DNA from: Hyposmocoma kahamanoa
Taxonomy: Eukaryota > Arthropoda > Insecta > Lepidoptera > Cosmopterigidae
DNA: 64,000 bases
NCBI RefSeq assembly: GCF_003589595.1
Contig: NW_020654229.1
Coordinates: forward strand, 5,114,987 to 5,178,986
Direction of reading: 5' to 3'
The translations under genes were made by a program, and so were the position numbers. The notes under the pieces were generated by a model. That model was not told the origin of the DNA. It saw nothing but the letters and a program-made list of their open reading frames with translations, and ran no database searches. Each line of letters starts with the position of its first letter. Positions within the stretch are counted from its first letter, which is position 1. This document shows positions 20,293 through 35,200 of this stretch, one piece after another.

Positions 20293-23200
20293 TTAACTAC
20301 TAGTTCCCTCATATCTCCTGCTACTTGCAGTGTAAGGCAGTTCAGCTGACTCCCGACGCCTCTTCACGCACCAGTAAATGATGAAAACTATTACCGCTAC
20401 TAGGGCTATGAATAGAAATACTCCTAGAACAATCGCTGCTATTGCCGCGGATGTGAAGTAGTCTGGAACAGTGAAAAATGTAGATTATCGAATAGTGTTA
20501 GATTTAAAACCAAATCCGTTGAACTCTATACGAGGAGTCCCAACACAATGCACACAAAATAAAAATGGGTATAGACAATGTCAAAGGTTTTTTAAAAAGA
20601 AATCATTAAAGGAAAGAAGGAAGGAAAGGAAAGAAGGTTGCCAGATTTAGATTTAAGTAAGCCTTTTTAGACTATTAACCAAAACCGGGTTTAAATGGGT
20701 ATAGACTATGTCAAAGGTTTTTTTTTTAAAGAGCAACATGTTCAGTTCTATGTTGGATGATTTAAAATTTATGGGAAGTCGAAATTGTTTTTTTTTGTTG
20801 TGAGGATTGTAGTGGGTCAAAGGTAAAGAATTTGGTACTTAATTCCAGTTAATAACGACATCTCTAGCCATGGCTGGTAGCTGTAAAGTTACCTAACTGG
20901 GTGACGAAATACTTTCATAGATTTCTCATAAATGGCTTAAAAGTCTTTGAAAAACCAAATACAAAGATCTGACAACAAGCACATAGAAAAATTCGTGAGG
21001 GCCGCTGATTCGTTCCGTTTAGTTGGCATAGCGTCTGGCACGATTTGCTAGAAGACGTCGGTTCAAATCCGGCCGGATCGAAGGTTTTTTTTTTCTAAGT
21101 TTATACTTACTAGAAATATCGACAACGTAGCTGTTGGCATTCCCAAAAGCATCCACAGCCGTTATCATGACCCTGGGAGCGCAGCAGGTAGCTCGGTAAG
21201 TGCTGATCACTTCTTCGCGAGTCCCTGATATGAAGTTGCTGTCGTACGTCAGACCAATCGGAGAGGATGTGACGCGGAGAAGACCTGAGAAAGTTTTAAA
21301 ATTTGAATAAGTAAGATCGTTGCATTCTCTTAGATCAAATGCAGATGGACTTGAAGAAATGAAAGTAAACGGGTCAGATGAAGACTTTTTAGGAAAAATG
21401 GCGTCTGGTTGCTATACAGACAACTGGTTCAACCCTTTTCTGTATCACTATGCAGAAGAAATTACAAGTGTTGGCTGTAAGCCACGTGGTTGTGTTTTTA
21501 AGGCAGAATTTGGATCCACAATGGCAAATCAATGAACTTACTAGAACAAAATAGCAAGGGACCACATTGCTAATGAAACAAGGTCAGTTAAATTGGTGAC
21601 TAGACGTGAAATTTTCACTGAAATTAGACCTAATGCTTACCTCCCACGGCATCCCTGGCAATTATAGTGGCAGACCAGACATGCTGAGCGCAATCACTGC
21701 CCTGTCTCCCAATGCAGGATCCTTGGAAGTTGTGTCTGACTTCCGGAGACCAGATGTCATTCGGCGTTTGGCCCGGATTTTGCACGTACACATACGCCGA
21801 GATCGACACTTGCTCTAAACCTGTGGTGAATATTTTTAATATTGTTTAGGTAAATAATAACACAATGACAAATGTTCCAAAGTGCATATTGTCAGGGGTA
21901 ATTTTTATTCGGTAGAGAAAGTTTGAATCAAAATCTTGTCAATTTAATGCAGCTTGTCGATGTAAGCGAAGTAACTTGTATAAAAATTTAACTTAGTGAT
22001 GATAAAACAGATTGCTAGTAATTTTATTCCTTTTTAAACACATCGGTGCTATTGGCTGCCTGTCCTGCAAACGTACAGTCTTTTAGTCACACGGTATAAG
22101 TGCCCGAGGACGAACTTGCAAGCCGTATTAAATGGTTGCTAAATTTAAGGATTAAACAAATATAAAAGTTTAATTCTCTGAAGAGATCAATTGCAGCTGT
22201 TTGAGGTACAGATATTCCAACGCATGTGTAATATTAGTGAAAAGTGAAAATGTTTTGACCCACGTTACCATTATTACCATATGCGGTAAAGGTGATCAGG
22301 TCCCTGGCCCCCGGTTGTGCTGTTGGGGTAATGCCCACTGTCACTATGACGTTGGCTGTTTGGCCGGAGTCGATTCTTTGACTGCAATTTAAGAGCTTAT
22401 TTTAATGCCAGACATGAAAATGAAATTCATCCGGCCAGATAAAATTCTATAAGGTAATCATATTTATCGAAACGGTGTCCCTTTGAACCAGCCCAAAAAA
22501 ACGTCGATCTGACCGGAAGCAATACGCGTTACGTCTTTTTCATTCTTATTACGTGGACGTGAAATTTATTCTCAAGCCGGTACCCCGTTAATAAATGTGG
22601 TAACTACCTAATACTAAACTAAATCCTGACAGCGTTTTTACACTTATATTAGACGTTTACAATGAGTTTCGATTGTCTTATCACCATTGACTTTAGCGCG
22701 CAGAAAATTCAGCCGATAATCGTAACTAGGGCATGCAAGAACCGAGTGATCATGAAAACCGGTTTCTTTAAATTTTTAATTTTCGGTTACCCGGTTATTT
22801 GGTGTTTTCGGATATAATATAATAATTCAAATATTTCTTAAGTGCCAGAAAAAAAACAACAAATCAGTGTTTTGTAGAATATTTTTATTATTTATAGACT
22901 TCACAGCTTCAATGAGATCAATCAACTTCTCGAATTGTAATAAAAAACGAATCAACAAACACTAATATTCTAAAACAAATATGCATATTTGGAGACAAGC
23001 AATTAAACATCTTTTTGTCAGTCTGTTTCTATGTAGTGTTACCAGGGTTAGGCTTGAAAATCAGATACGAATATAACTATTGTTCAATTTCATTAACAGG
23101 TCACGATACAATGATAATATGAGTTACGAATTTTCGTTTTAATAGTTTTGCGACAAAACCGAAAATTCCGAAAAACCCGGTTTCCAAAATCGGTTTGCAT

Positions 23201-26200
23201 GCGCTAATCGTAACTTTATAGCATACATGGTCAAGAGAGTTCGTAATTTCAAATGCAATCGTTACCTCGTAGGATTGATGCCTCTCAAGAAGCGTAATTC
23301 ACCTCTGGCCTCGAACGTAAACCTTACTGATTGTTCCCTGTAGTTCGTCACTTCGAAGTGTAACTGAAAAAAACATATACAAGAGATAAATACCAAGAAA
23401 AGATGAATGTTTTGTGTGAAACAAATGTATATAAAGAGCGTATACTGACAAAGATATCCATCTGCACCATGCCCAATTAACGAGATAAGGACAGATATTG
23501 TTGACGACGCTATTCATCTCTTGGATTTTTCTTTCATTTATATTCAAGGAAGTTAAGCTAGACCAGCTACTTGGAATATCCCGGGATACATACCAGAATT
23601 GTGTCTCCAGGCGCACCGTAAAGTCTAGAACTCAGTCCAATTTGCACAGCTGTCAGCAATGTTCCTCTTTGATTTACCACCTGAAATCAACATTCCAAAC
23701 ATTCTTCATTTTTTGTTGCTCCTGAAACTTGGTTTACGTGTGAAATGGAGTTTTGAGGACTCCCATTATTTGGAAAGGCTATTAAATACATTTTTGGCAA
23801 AAGGAGAAAAAGGAAGTGAACAAATCCCAAAAATTTCCCGATGGAACACCAAATATATTTTCTCGAAATGTCGATAAAAAGTACATCGGTACTTTTTCTC
23901 GAGATTTCAGAAGTTGATGTAACAAATACGTAGCTGACTTCTTCCACTCCTTAATTATGCGTACAAACATGCCATCAACCAGTCTACTATTGGTGCAAAC
24001 CAAAAACTATAGATCTCCGCTAGCTACGTTCCTGATATGCATATATTGATCTCTTCAATTGCATGGCGCTTTTTAAGCACTATTGTTTATTCTGGTACCT
24101 TCACTTAATCTTCATAATCTATTTGCTTTGGGTAGATTTAGAAGTGGTAAGTTTTTATAATACCGTTTAAAGTTTCAGAAGCTTAGTCATCGTCGCGTCT
24201 TACCTGAGAAACAGCTCGATTGAATGGCAACACATTGCTGTCATTATATTGCAACCGTTGGCTATATGCCTTGTTGTTCATGTCTTCAACTTTCTGCAAG
24301 TCATTGGTATTACCGGGGAACGATATTGATGCTGATCTTCCCATGCGGACTTCTTGTGCGATAGGTCCGCATAGACGCGTAAAGGGTTCACCTTGAGGAT
24401 AAAAGATGTGGAGTTATTGGAATAGATGTAAATTTGTCTACATTTTTAGACTAACAACGCAATAACAGAGAGCTTAGTTTACTTATGAACTTAGTATTGT
24501 GCTATGAGGATAATAGGTCTCTATTGCAACGCCCATTAATGCTCCATTCAGTGTTATGCTGTCGCAGTTGGAATTTAAACCAGTTTTTTTCGGACTTAAA
24601 TCGCGTATATTTGTTGTTTCAAATAAATTAACGTTTCGGGTTCTTACAGATCCCATTGCTTTGATAAACGACAGTGTTTCTGTTAATTTCTGGTTTCGAC
24701 AAATATATGGTATTGCCTATCCTCATATATCCAGTTTATATTTGGATCTTCTGGGTGACGACATAAAGTTGTCTTCCAAAGTAGATCCAATATTTAGTGT
24801 TTTTTTGATTATGTTGTTTCATTCTCCCTGCATGAAAACTGATCTCGAAATTTCAACAGATTCTTCTATTTATTCATAGATAGGAAATGATTTCTGAAAA
24901 CCTATCTTGTATTCTTACCTCTTATATCTCTGCCAACGATTTTAGCATACACCTTAGACCCTTTAACGCTGGGAAGTTGTACATCGGCAATCACTTCTGT
25001 GGGTCTGCCTGCAGACGCCTCAAGACCATCTGATGTTATTGGTTGATAACTGTAAGAAGTGGTTATTAATTAGACCGACACCTTCAAGGTCACACACTTT
25101 AGTGAGTTATATTGTTATCTGGACGCTTAAACCTAACTTGTCACATCGAGTTAAAGACCTAAGCTTGGTATGCCAGAGGCATCCCGGAAAATGATGTGGG
25201 CTCGCAAATTAAATTTTTATTACTATATATTTTATTAGTTGAACATCCAGTCTACCTGATGGCAAGTGATTACCGCCGTCTATAGACATTTGTTATATTA
25301 AGGAAGAATTCATAATAAGCGGAAACCGCCAGCTGTGGAAAATATAAAGTCTGATGTCCCGTATGCCTCTGATTGCGCTGATTCTTTAGTGGTTCAAGGA
25401 TTTGTTATTGGTTCAAGGATTTAGTTACATCGTAAATTCGTTCCACCCAAATTATCCTCGCAAGTTACTCTGAAGGTTACAACTGTTACTTGAATTCAAC
25501 CAAGTTATAACTCGGCAATGTAAGTCATCGTATCCACGATCTAACTCCTTATACTGAACGGAATATGCGCGAGTTGTTTCCTGTTTCCCTACCACAACAA
25601 GAAAGAAGCAATTTTTTTAAGAGGCTAATGATCGACGAAGAGATTCGAGATAGAATATTCTTTCGCTTCCATTTCAACAACGGTTCATTGCATTGAAATA
25701 TTACCTAAATGGAAGTTTGGCGAGCTCTGTACCATATTCATCAATGAGCATTGATTCTCTTACGCTGGCAACTGGCCCCAACACTCGGATCTTCAGCATG
25801 TCTGAAACAAAGAAACATCGACATATATATAACTGATATAACTCTTAGCGGGTTTGCGCTTTGCATCTGATTCGTATTCGTCCGAATACGAGACTAGACA
25901 AATCTAGAAAACTCGGACCCACTTCGCATGCCGGAACTGATACGATCTTATTGTTTCAGATTCTGTATCAACACGTCATAGACGCAATTTTCGTTGTTTA
26001 CAGGTTAATCGTTATTTGTGTTGTAAGGTTGATAGCATGATAGAAGAAAATCAGTGATTTACTGGTTAATCCTGATGAGGAAAAGTATACTTCGAGTTCT
26101 TCGGTTTTCGCGATTGTTAAAGTCAGTTGAAGCAGCGTCTTGGAAAGATTAGCTAGTCTCGTGCCTAGCTGTTACCGGTGTGAGTCATAAAGAGATTTTT

Positions 26201-29200
26201 TTTCATGCGCATGCGATTGCTGCATATTGAAAACGAAACTTTCAGTCAGACGAAAGTTTTGGCGCGGCCGTCTCGCGGCTACCGCCCAGAGTTACCACGC
26301 CTTCATGTACTAATGGCGAATCTGAATTGTATTAACTAGGCAACAACATTTAAATTCCTCTGAATAAAACAAAGTTCAAGTCAGACTCGCCCGTGTGCCC
26401 GGGACGCTCGTTTAAGTTAAAACGTAAAAGATAAATAAATGTAGCGTATTTTGCCATGACAGTAAGACGCACGTGGTCGCTACGCGGCGGCGACGCGGGC
26501 TCCGCTCGGCGGCCGCGCGGAGTGAGCGCGATCAATGATTGCGCCCTAAAGAGCCCGAAACGTGTTGGAAAAAACGTACACATCACACAGCTAGGAATTT
26601 GGCTCTTTTGTGTACTTCCTCGCCAGCAGTAGCCTCAGTGTTGTCGTGACTCCTTCATTGTTTTGGCTTGGGTTATCTTGCCGTATGTTTCGCTTCTGGC
26701 AGCTTGAGTTGTTATATCGGGGAAGAAAACCACAGACAGATATTTTAAATTAATAACGCACACGCCCACATTCAACATAGCCCAGCATTAGGGAAACCCT
26801 GTATCGCGGGTGCCATGGACACACACATAGACGATCACAAATTACACCCAAACTAACGAGAGAAATAAATGTAGGCCATACAAGTATTTCTCCCGGCCCG
26901 GGAATCGAACCTGGGACCTCTTCGTGGCAGTCCGGCAAGGTAACCGTTCGGCCACGGAGGCAGTTAAAATTAGCTTTCGTGTTATCCGCCTTTGCAGATT
27001 TGTACCCGTAAACCTCTAAGTACTTGCAGATTATAATTTTTACTTGCTATAGAATGATTAATAGGTATCACATTTTTTTTCTAAAACAACTTTTCAAGAA
27101 AATATATTTATAAAATTTGACACTTAGGCTCAATTTACATTGCGGCGGAACGGAACGGGACGGAAGCGTCAATTTCGCCTCGCTGCGCCTTGAGACTATA
27201 GTATTTCGTCGACGTTTGACGTCACACTGCGTCTGACTTAGGGCCACTTCTTCTTCTTTGAATGCGCGAGAATTCCGCGGAAGACGTGTGACTTGAATTT
27301 CGGCTCGAATCTAGTTTGTACTTTACACAATTGACCATAAAGTTCATTACGCTACGTACAATATCTTAACAAAAATTCGCTTCCATTCCGTTCCGCCGCA
27401 ATATAAATTGAGCCTTATGTCATTATAAAAAAACAGCTGTGTGTAGAACGAATTATTACTACATCCAAGTATTATCAGCTTGGACCGACTGTGCGCTGTG
27501 ACTACCACAATGGAGCATGTAAACAAAAAACGGTCCGTGCCCCTTAGTGGGTGAATATCGATAATCTATTAACAGAATGTTTATGTATTATATACCCTAT
27601 CATTTATTTGAGATAACCTATGTACTCTCATGCGTCATACTTCCTTCTTCTTTAGCCATGACATAGATTAGTGCGTACAAAAGATTGCGATGTCGTAATT
27701 ATATCCGACTATGAGAGTTACCACATTTACACGGCTTGAGCCTACCAGAATAATCATTCTCTCCATGCAATAAGGGCGAAAAAGAAGTTGCGCGTTTCGT
27801 TTTAGTTCTGACCGTTGCCGACGCTATTGTACCGACTAGTTTTTTAACGCGATTTCGTGTTTATAAGGGCGTTTGTGTAGTGCTTCCGATCCGTATCCGT
27901 TCCGAATCCGAGAATTGCGGATTATAAAACTTGGACAGCTTTTTTTCACTACGTTTAGTCGTTGTCTAATAACAGATATCTAATTGATCGAAAATACGTT
28001 CAAAAATATAATTTAAAATACAATAGGTACAGTGGTCGAATTAAATTACACGTCATCTTTATTTCGCGGCAAAATTTTGACATCTTTTTTTTTCAATTAA
28101 TATTGGGAACGTTTTCTTTGTACTTAATTTTGTGTGGTAGTTTTATTATTAATTATAGTAAGTAAAATATAAAATCTCGTGCAGAGTCAGGAAATCTGAA
28201 TTCTATTATATACGGTCGGAAGAGCGTTATTGCACTAACCAACTAAATCATTCGCCGGTTTATCAAGTTTTGATTAAATACGCACTAAAGGGTTGGGCTC
28301 TATCTTTTTGAACAAAATTACACAACGGATTACACATTATCCGTAATAAATTAAAACAGATTAAAACAAATAATCTAATCCTTATTATTTCAACCATGCA
28401 GTTGCGCAGTGTTATAATTAACTAGCTATGTTTGTGATTTCTTTTTCATATTCCCTTGTTAAGGGTCTGTACTACCTCAAATGGCTTTTGTTGATTCCGC
28501 ATGATAGTGAAAGTGTTGAATCAATAACTTTGGAAAAAAATATATTGTTGTGAGGATATATTGTTGTTGAGGATATAAATACAACTGATTAGTACGTGGT
28601 GTGAAAACACAATTCCTAAAAATTTTCACTATAGAAAAAAATCACAAACTTACCTAGAAATTTTACAAGAAAACCGCTGTATTTATTAGGTACTTTATAT
28701 ATACCAATGTTTTTTTTATGTCAACTGAACTAAATAGAACACGTATACTATACGATAGACATTTTTCAAACGGCGTTGATTTCGTTTGAAAAAAATCCTG
28801 CAATAAGGCCAGTGTCCCTGCTGCTCGACCCAAGCAAAATGAACCGTATACCGCACGGGCAACTTTTAATTCGACCACACGAAAAACGGTTTTCTGTACG
28901 AATCCAAGTAGTTTTTTTATTGCTAATGACAACCATTGACTTACAATTATATGGACGTCGGGTCCGCGCTAAAAAGTGTCCGAACTTATGGGGCGTTAAA
29001 ATCGTATACAGAGCGTCATTCACGCTTTAGTCTTCGTTTGTTTGACTGACAGCGAAGCATGCAAAATTAGACAGTACTGCGATGACATTACAATTTAAAA
29101 GCTTTTTCATATTCCTTTACATGTCACTACGTTTAAATAGGTTGACTTGGGACATTTTTTTCGTGGTTTTTGTATTAGACCCGTCGTCCATTTATTTGTA

Positions 29201-32200
29201 AGTCAATGATGAAAACACAAAACATCGGTAGTGAACTATGGGGCCCGAAATACGATAGACTAAACTTCCCTCGATAAAAAAACACAAAGTTCCGCAAAAT
29301 TTTTATTTTTTTATTAAGTTCATCGACGGAGAAGAAAAATCACTTTAATTCTTTTTTTGTGATATCTAGGAACGGGACGAACAAGTCGTGGGCCTGGTTG
29401 TAATTTTTCGTTTTAATCTCAGGCATTTTCGGCGTTCACAACAACAGCCTCAACTAATTTCAATTGAAAGCACTGATGCGTGTTCATGAGGCGATAGATG
29501 TGTGTACGGACCGTAGCAAGTGGACTGTTGTCTCTGCCTACCCCGATGGGAAAAAGGCGTATATGTATGTAACATGAAATAATGCGGTCGGTAAATAACT
29601 TCATGGCGCCTTTGTTTATGGCCCTCTCGGACTCAAAAAATAAATTTAAAAAATTATTTTCGATAACAATTTTCTAATTAGTGTGTTCATAAGTTTCCAG
29701 ACGACATAAAAGTTTCATAAGGACTGAGTTATATTTTTCAAACTTTTACATGATTATAAGTAGACACCAACCAATAATTGCCAGTATTTACTACTCAAAA
29801 TGGCCGCATCTATTTCCAATACAAACTCTTAGACGTTCTGACCAATCTTGGATTGCGGCACGAACCTTCTCCAGCGGGTTTCAGTTGGCTTCTTTAGAGA
29901 AACCAAGTTTGGGTGGGACTTTTGGCAGGCCCTGAGCTCCATTCAGCCCACAAAGAATAATAGTCAATTGGGTTAAGATCAAGACTGGAGGTGGCCATTC
30001 TTACGAAAAATTTCCATTGGTTTTTTACCCGCCATATACAGGGTGGAAATTTATAATGCCACTTGGAAGGAAAGTACGTTAAATACAGGAGATAGAAATT
30101 TTTACTTAAATGAAACATTCCTTTATTTTTAAAAAGAAATAATACTGCATTCAAAGATTTTCGAAAATTTCTAGCCACACGCGGGAATCGAACCAGCTAA
30201 AATCTTTAAAAAAAAAACAATCTGTACAAACCATGAAATCTGGAGTTATAAATTCAATGGGTCAAGTTAAAGCACTTTTACTCAAAGGTCCATCAGATTA
30301 CTTGTTAATTATCGTTGACGTCATTTATCCTTTAAAATGACGAAGTACTATTTAAATAAGAAGATTGCAATTTGCACATGTTTGTAATGCAGACTCTTTG
30401 GTCAGTGGCATGAGGTAATTTTTAATATGGAATGTTTTATTTGAAAATGGATTGTCTTTTTTTATTTCCATTTGATTGTTTTTACATACCCTTTCAAAGT
30501 ACTGATAGTTTTCATATAAATTACCATTTTTTTCATTTTATTAAAATACGTTGAGATTTCATGGTTTTTTTTTTTTCATTTAATTGACCAATTTTGTGAG
30601 AGAGATTTTATTCTTATAATTAACCCTATCGATCGATGCAATAAAAATGCAGGGTGCATTTTTTTTTCAGATTAAAGCGGGTTCGATCTATGGATACGAA
30701 ATCTTTGAATGCAGTTTTATTTCTTTTAAAAAATAAAGGAATGTTTCCTTTGAGTAAAAATTTGTATCTCCAGTATTTAGAGTACTTTCCCTCCAGGTGG
30801 CATTACAAATTTCCACCCGGTATAGCGAATACAGTCGCACGTAATTGTTTTGTTCCCTCAATCAAATAATATAAATTAATTTAAAAACATACAAATAGGA
30901 CACAATAAATCCAAATTCCAATGTCAAAAAGAATTAAACAGCTGTCAGTATTATTTTGTTTTATTTTTTAAGTCAAAGTTTGTCTCAAAACTTATAAACG
31001 TACGATGTATATGTGTTATTCGTACTTTAGACGGAACAAACAAACGCACAAAAACGATTTTATATCAATAAAAATAGTACTATTCATGACTTGACAAGTT
31101 CCTTCGATAATAATTGAACTTTATTTAGTTACACAATCTATTATAGATACGAGCGGTCGTGTTAATTACGCGCTATATTTGTTTTAGTTCGCGGCAAAAT
31201 TTTGACGTTTTTTTTCTTTTTTCAATTAATCTTGGGAACGTTTTCTTTGTACTTAGTTTTGTGTGGTTACAGTAAATAAACGTTTACATTTTACATATTT
31301 TCATGTAGTTTTGATTGCCATCAGTTTTAAATTAAGTTCAGTGAATCATTTGAAAGAAATCGAAAACGTTCTTTTTTCGAGCTGTTTTTTAAACTGTGTT
31401 ACAGCGTTAATGTAAAAGGTTTAATTAATTACTACAAATCAGTTTACAGTCTTGATGAACTCGTGTTTTTTATTACCTACACGGTTATATCATTATGTTT
31501 TTTGTTATTGCAGCTATAATTTTTTTTAAATAGGTATTGTTTACTCTGTTTCTCGTGCAATGGTGATTTTATTTGTTTCGAAATACATTTCGGTGATTAT
31601 TTATATAGTATTTAGACAAATAGATATTGTTAAACACACATCGGTAGTACATACGTAAAATCTATACTAGACTAAATACACGAAAGTACATTAAACCAAA
31701 TCATAAAAATTGTAAGATTCCAAAGTCAATAAATTAAAATATATACATTCAAGTAAAGAACTCTCTGTATATGCAATTGGCTACTCAAAATAGTCGAGAG
31801 AAAAAATGACGCATTTTTTGTTAAAGTTTTACAGGAATTAATTTTTAGTCTAAATATATTATAGCCTTTATAAATTTCTTAATTATTTATTATTTTTTTA
31901 AATGATGGTTATATAGCCAATGCATAATAAGTGATAATAATAAAATTCGGCAAGTCCGAGAAAACCTTCCGCCATTTTGCGGAATTATTGAGAATTAAAT
32001 TGACGTCAAAATTCAATATGTGTGCGTCTATTTCGGGGTCGGTAAACCTTAAGTCTGTATAAAAAAAAACAACGTTCGCATAAACTCACGCATATCAAAA
32101 CGGCCTCTGTAACGTTACTTACTTTCTTGAACGTCAGTTGTTATGTCATTTAGTAAACAGATAGCAAATCTCAAAGCAACTTGGTCCTTGACATAGAAAT

Positions 32201-35200
32201 AATGCGACCGCCGCCATTTCTTTTTTAACCGACATCAACACGTCCTAAATGTGGTGCCTCCCGATATCTCATTCAATACTGAACTATCAAATAAGTAAGA
32301 AATAAGGCTGATGACCTCGGACTTCAAAAATGGAGGAGGTTCTCAGTTTCACTGTATTTTTTTTTACATTTTTTTTGTCGATGGCGTTGTCAGCTAATTA
32401 TTTGAAGCACCGTGGCGTGGACTCAAATTGCTATTAAATTTATTTTCGGTAGGGATTAAAATTTAATAAAAATGGAAGTAAATATTTTGCCACTCCGCAA
32501 ATTCAGTGAAGAAAGAACGATTTAATCGTGCAAAATTATTTATTATTTAAAACCTATGATAATTATTTAGTGAATCACGTGTTAAAATCTATATTATTCT
32601 TGGTAGGGATAAAAGTGTATTTAGGGTAGGGATATAAGTGTATTTACGGTAGGGATCAAAATAAATAAAAAAACGATGTTTAAATTTGCAAATTTTAACC
32701 ATGGCGAAACAAAATTAAGGATTACTTTTAAAAGTGTTAAAGATGTGCGAACCATGACCTAGAAAAGGTGCATTGGCATTTTAGGAAGATGGACTGCCAC
32801 CTGTCAACCTGTCATCGAGTACGAGGTTATATTTTTGCTTTTTTTTTAGCATAAGAGGCATGTGCTTTTTTGTGTGTGTATTGTGACTAAACATTATAAA
32901 CGAGATAGATAAATTGAGCTTATTACACCTCAACCTCATACAATAGTAACTGTTGAGCCCCTTGTGAAAGAGTTCTTCCAGGGAAGTACTGCTACCTTAC
33001 CTATTTCTGAAGGGTAAGAGTGCTGGTGAAATTACAGGCACATGGGACTTGCCAACTTATGTCTGAGTGCCACGGCAACTGTTATGGACATGCATTGTCG
33101 CTTATCACCAGGCCCACGACTTGTTCGTCCCGTCACTTGGTATTATAAACCCCCATCCCACTCCTGCGTTTTGCATCGATCTGGTATTTTTTGCTACCGC
33201 ACACAGCTATCAACGTTGAGAGCGATATTTCTATTTAAATATTTTTGTATCAAAGTAAAATCTGATTAATTATTAAGCCGTGGAACTAAAGTTGTTGTTT
33301 ATGATGTTAATATTATAGTTCTGCGAGGTTGTTAGCTTTTTTTAAATAACCCTGTGTAATGTCCTATATATATATATGTAATTAAATTTTTATGTACTAT
33401 GAATTTCGATTTATTTTCCTGCTACTTACACTGTGTTTTTATGTTTCGTGAATGTTTTTGGAGTAGAGGGTGACCATGATTTTTGTTAAACTTTGAAATC
33501 ACTATTATTGGATACTATCAAAGACAAGAATTTACCTACTTACTAGAAACTAATTTACTTACTTTTATTGGTTTTCCATACAAACTTACATATCTTATTT
33601 TTGAGATTTATTTTTGTTCCAAATCGTAGCCCATGTCCTATCCTAAGTCCCACATATCTCTATACCAAAATTCATCACAATTGAGTCAGCGGCTTAGGCG
33701 TGAAAATGTAACAGAGTTACTTTAAAGTGAACGTCTATTGAGTGCTTACTACGGAAGTATTTGAACCTTAATACATGGTTTTTATATACATTTTTTACAC
33801 TGAATGCTCAGACAATATCGTCTTTTGACTGTGAAAACCCAAGTTCTAAATTATATCGCTAGTTTCTGCAGTTCTTTTAGCTATATAGGGCTAACAATAA
33901 AAAAAAAAGTAATTTCCGAAAGTTACAAAACAACGAGTAGATGAAATAAAAAATAATATGCGATTCTAAATTTGAAATCTTTTTACAAATTATCTGATTT
34001 TAAGTTTAAAATACGAATCACACTGATTCTAAATTTGAAATCCATTCATCCGGTCATCACAGATTTCGATTTCAAAATCAGAGTTTTTTTTTCCAATCTT
34101 TTTGATAACAAAAACCGTGGTCACTCTACAAAATTTTTTAGTGGCTCCACTTCATGTTGATTTGAGAAGTGACTCAACATCACAACATTAACTGGTTAAT
34201 AAGATTTTGAGATTTTTTTGTTACAAATGATATAATACCCAATCAACGTTTATATTTTTTTTGTCTGGTCACTGATTTTCTTTTATATTATTTATAATAT
34301 CACCGTGTATAAGTATATCTTAACTCTATAATAACGTATCGACAATTCAGGTAAGGAAGGGCGTAAACGCATTTAACATTACAGAATTCTATAGATTGTT
34401 TTTAACCGACTTGGAAAAAAGGACGAGGGTCCCGGATGAGGTTATTCGACTGCATTTTTTTGTGTGACATTTGTAAACCGATTTCAATGATTCTTTTATT
34501 GTTAGAAAAGAAATACCTCCGTGGTCCCATTTATATTTGAAGAAAATAATGTTGCTTCTAAGGATGGCACATTAGGGGATGAATTTGGTTTATTCGTTTT
34601 CAATAAAACTTGGCAAATATATTTAATTCCACAAATTTTGTGGTCACTTTTTTATAATTTCTTTTCAGTTTAGTACGCAAGTGGGTTTTTGTTTTGTTTT
34701 TTTTTATAGATATAGAGCTAAAAATGTAGGGGAAGACGCTTTGGTTCGAATAATAAAAATATTATAATAACGCACACACTCAACATAGCCCCGCACTACG
34801 GAAACCATCTCACGGGTGACCACAAATTACACCCAAACTAACTAAGAGAAATAAATGTAGGCCATACAAATATTTCTTCCGGCCGTTCGGCCATGGAAAC
34901 AGTTAAGCCGAATCCAGTCGCATCGAAGGAATTTTTTCTAAGTGTTTGTCTTTCTCTCTCTTTCGTCTTCGTCTATCTTTGTATTAATAAAATTACAACA
35001 AAACGATGGATTTTTTCTGGTTTATTTTATAATTTGAATGAAAATGAAATTCATTCATTGGTGTTAAAAAGAATTCTGTAAAAACCTGATTTTCGTGCTT
35101 CACTTGTCCAGAAGTCATTGAAGTACTGCCACCTTACCTACTCTGCCGCCAAGCAGTAATGTTAGCATTATTGCGTTCCGGTTTTGAAGGGTAAGGGTGC

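Noticed and set aside
21320..21535. 71-codon plus-strand frame between two exons
   Set aside because: It lies antisense within a 356-bp intron of the VWA7-like gene. No family was recognised and there is no sign of its own promoter.
26350..26586. 78-codon frame in the GC-rich island
   Set aside because: There is no conserved motif, and the frame is explained by local GC content.
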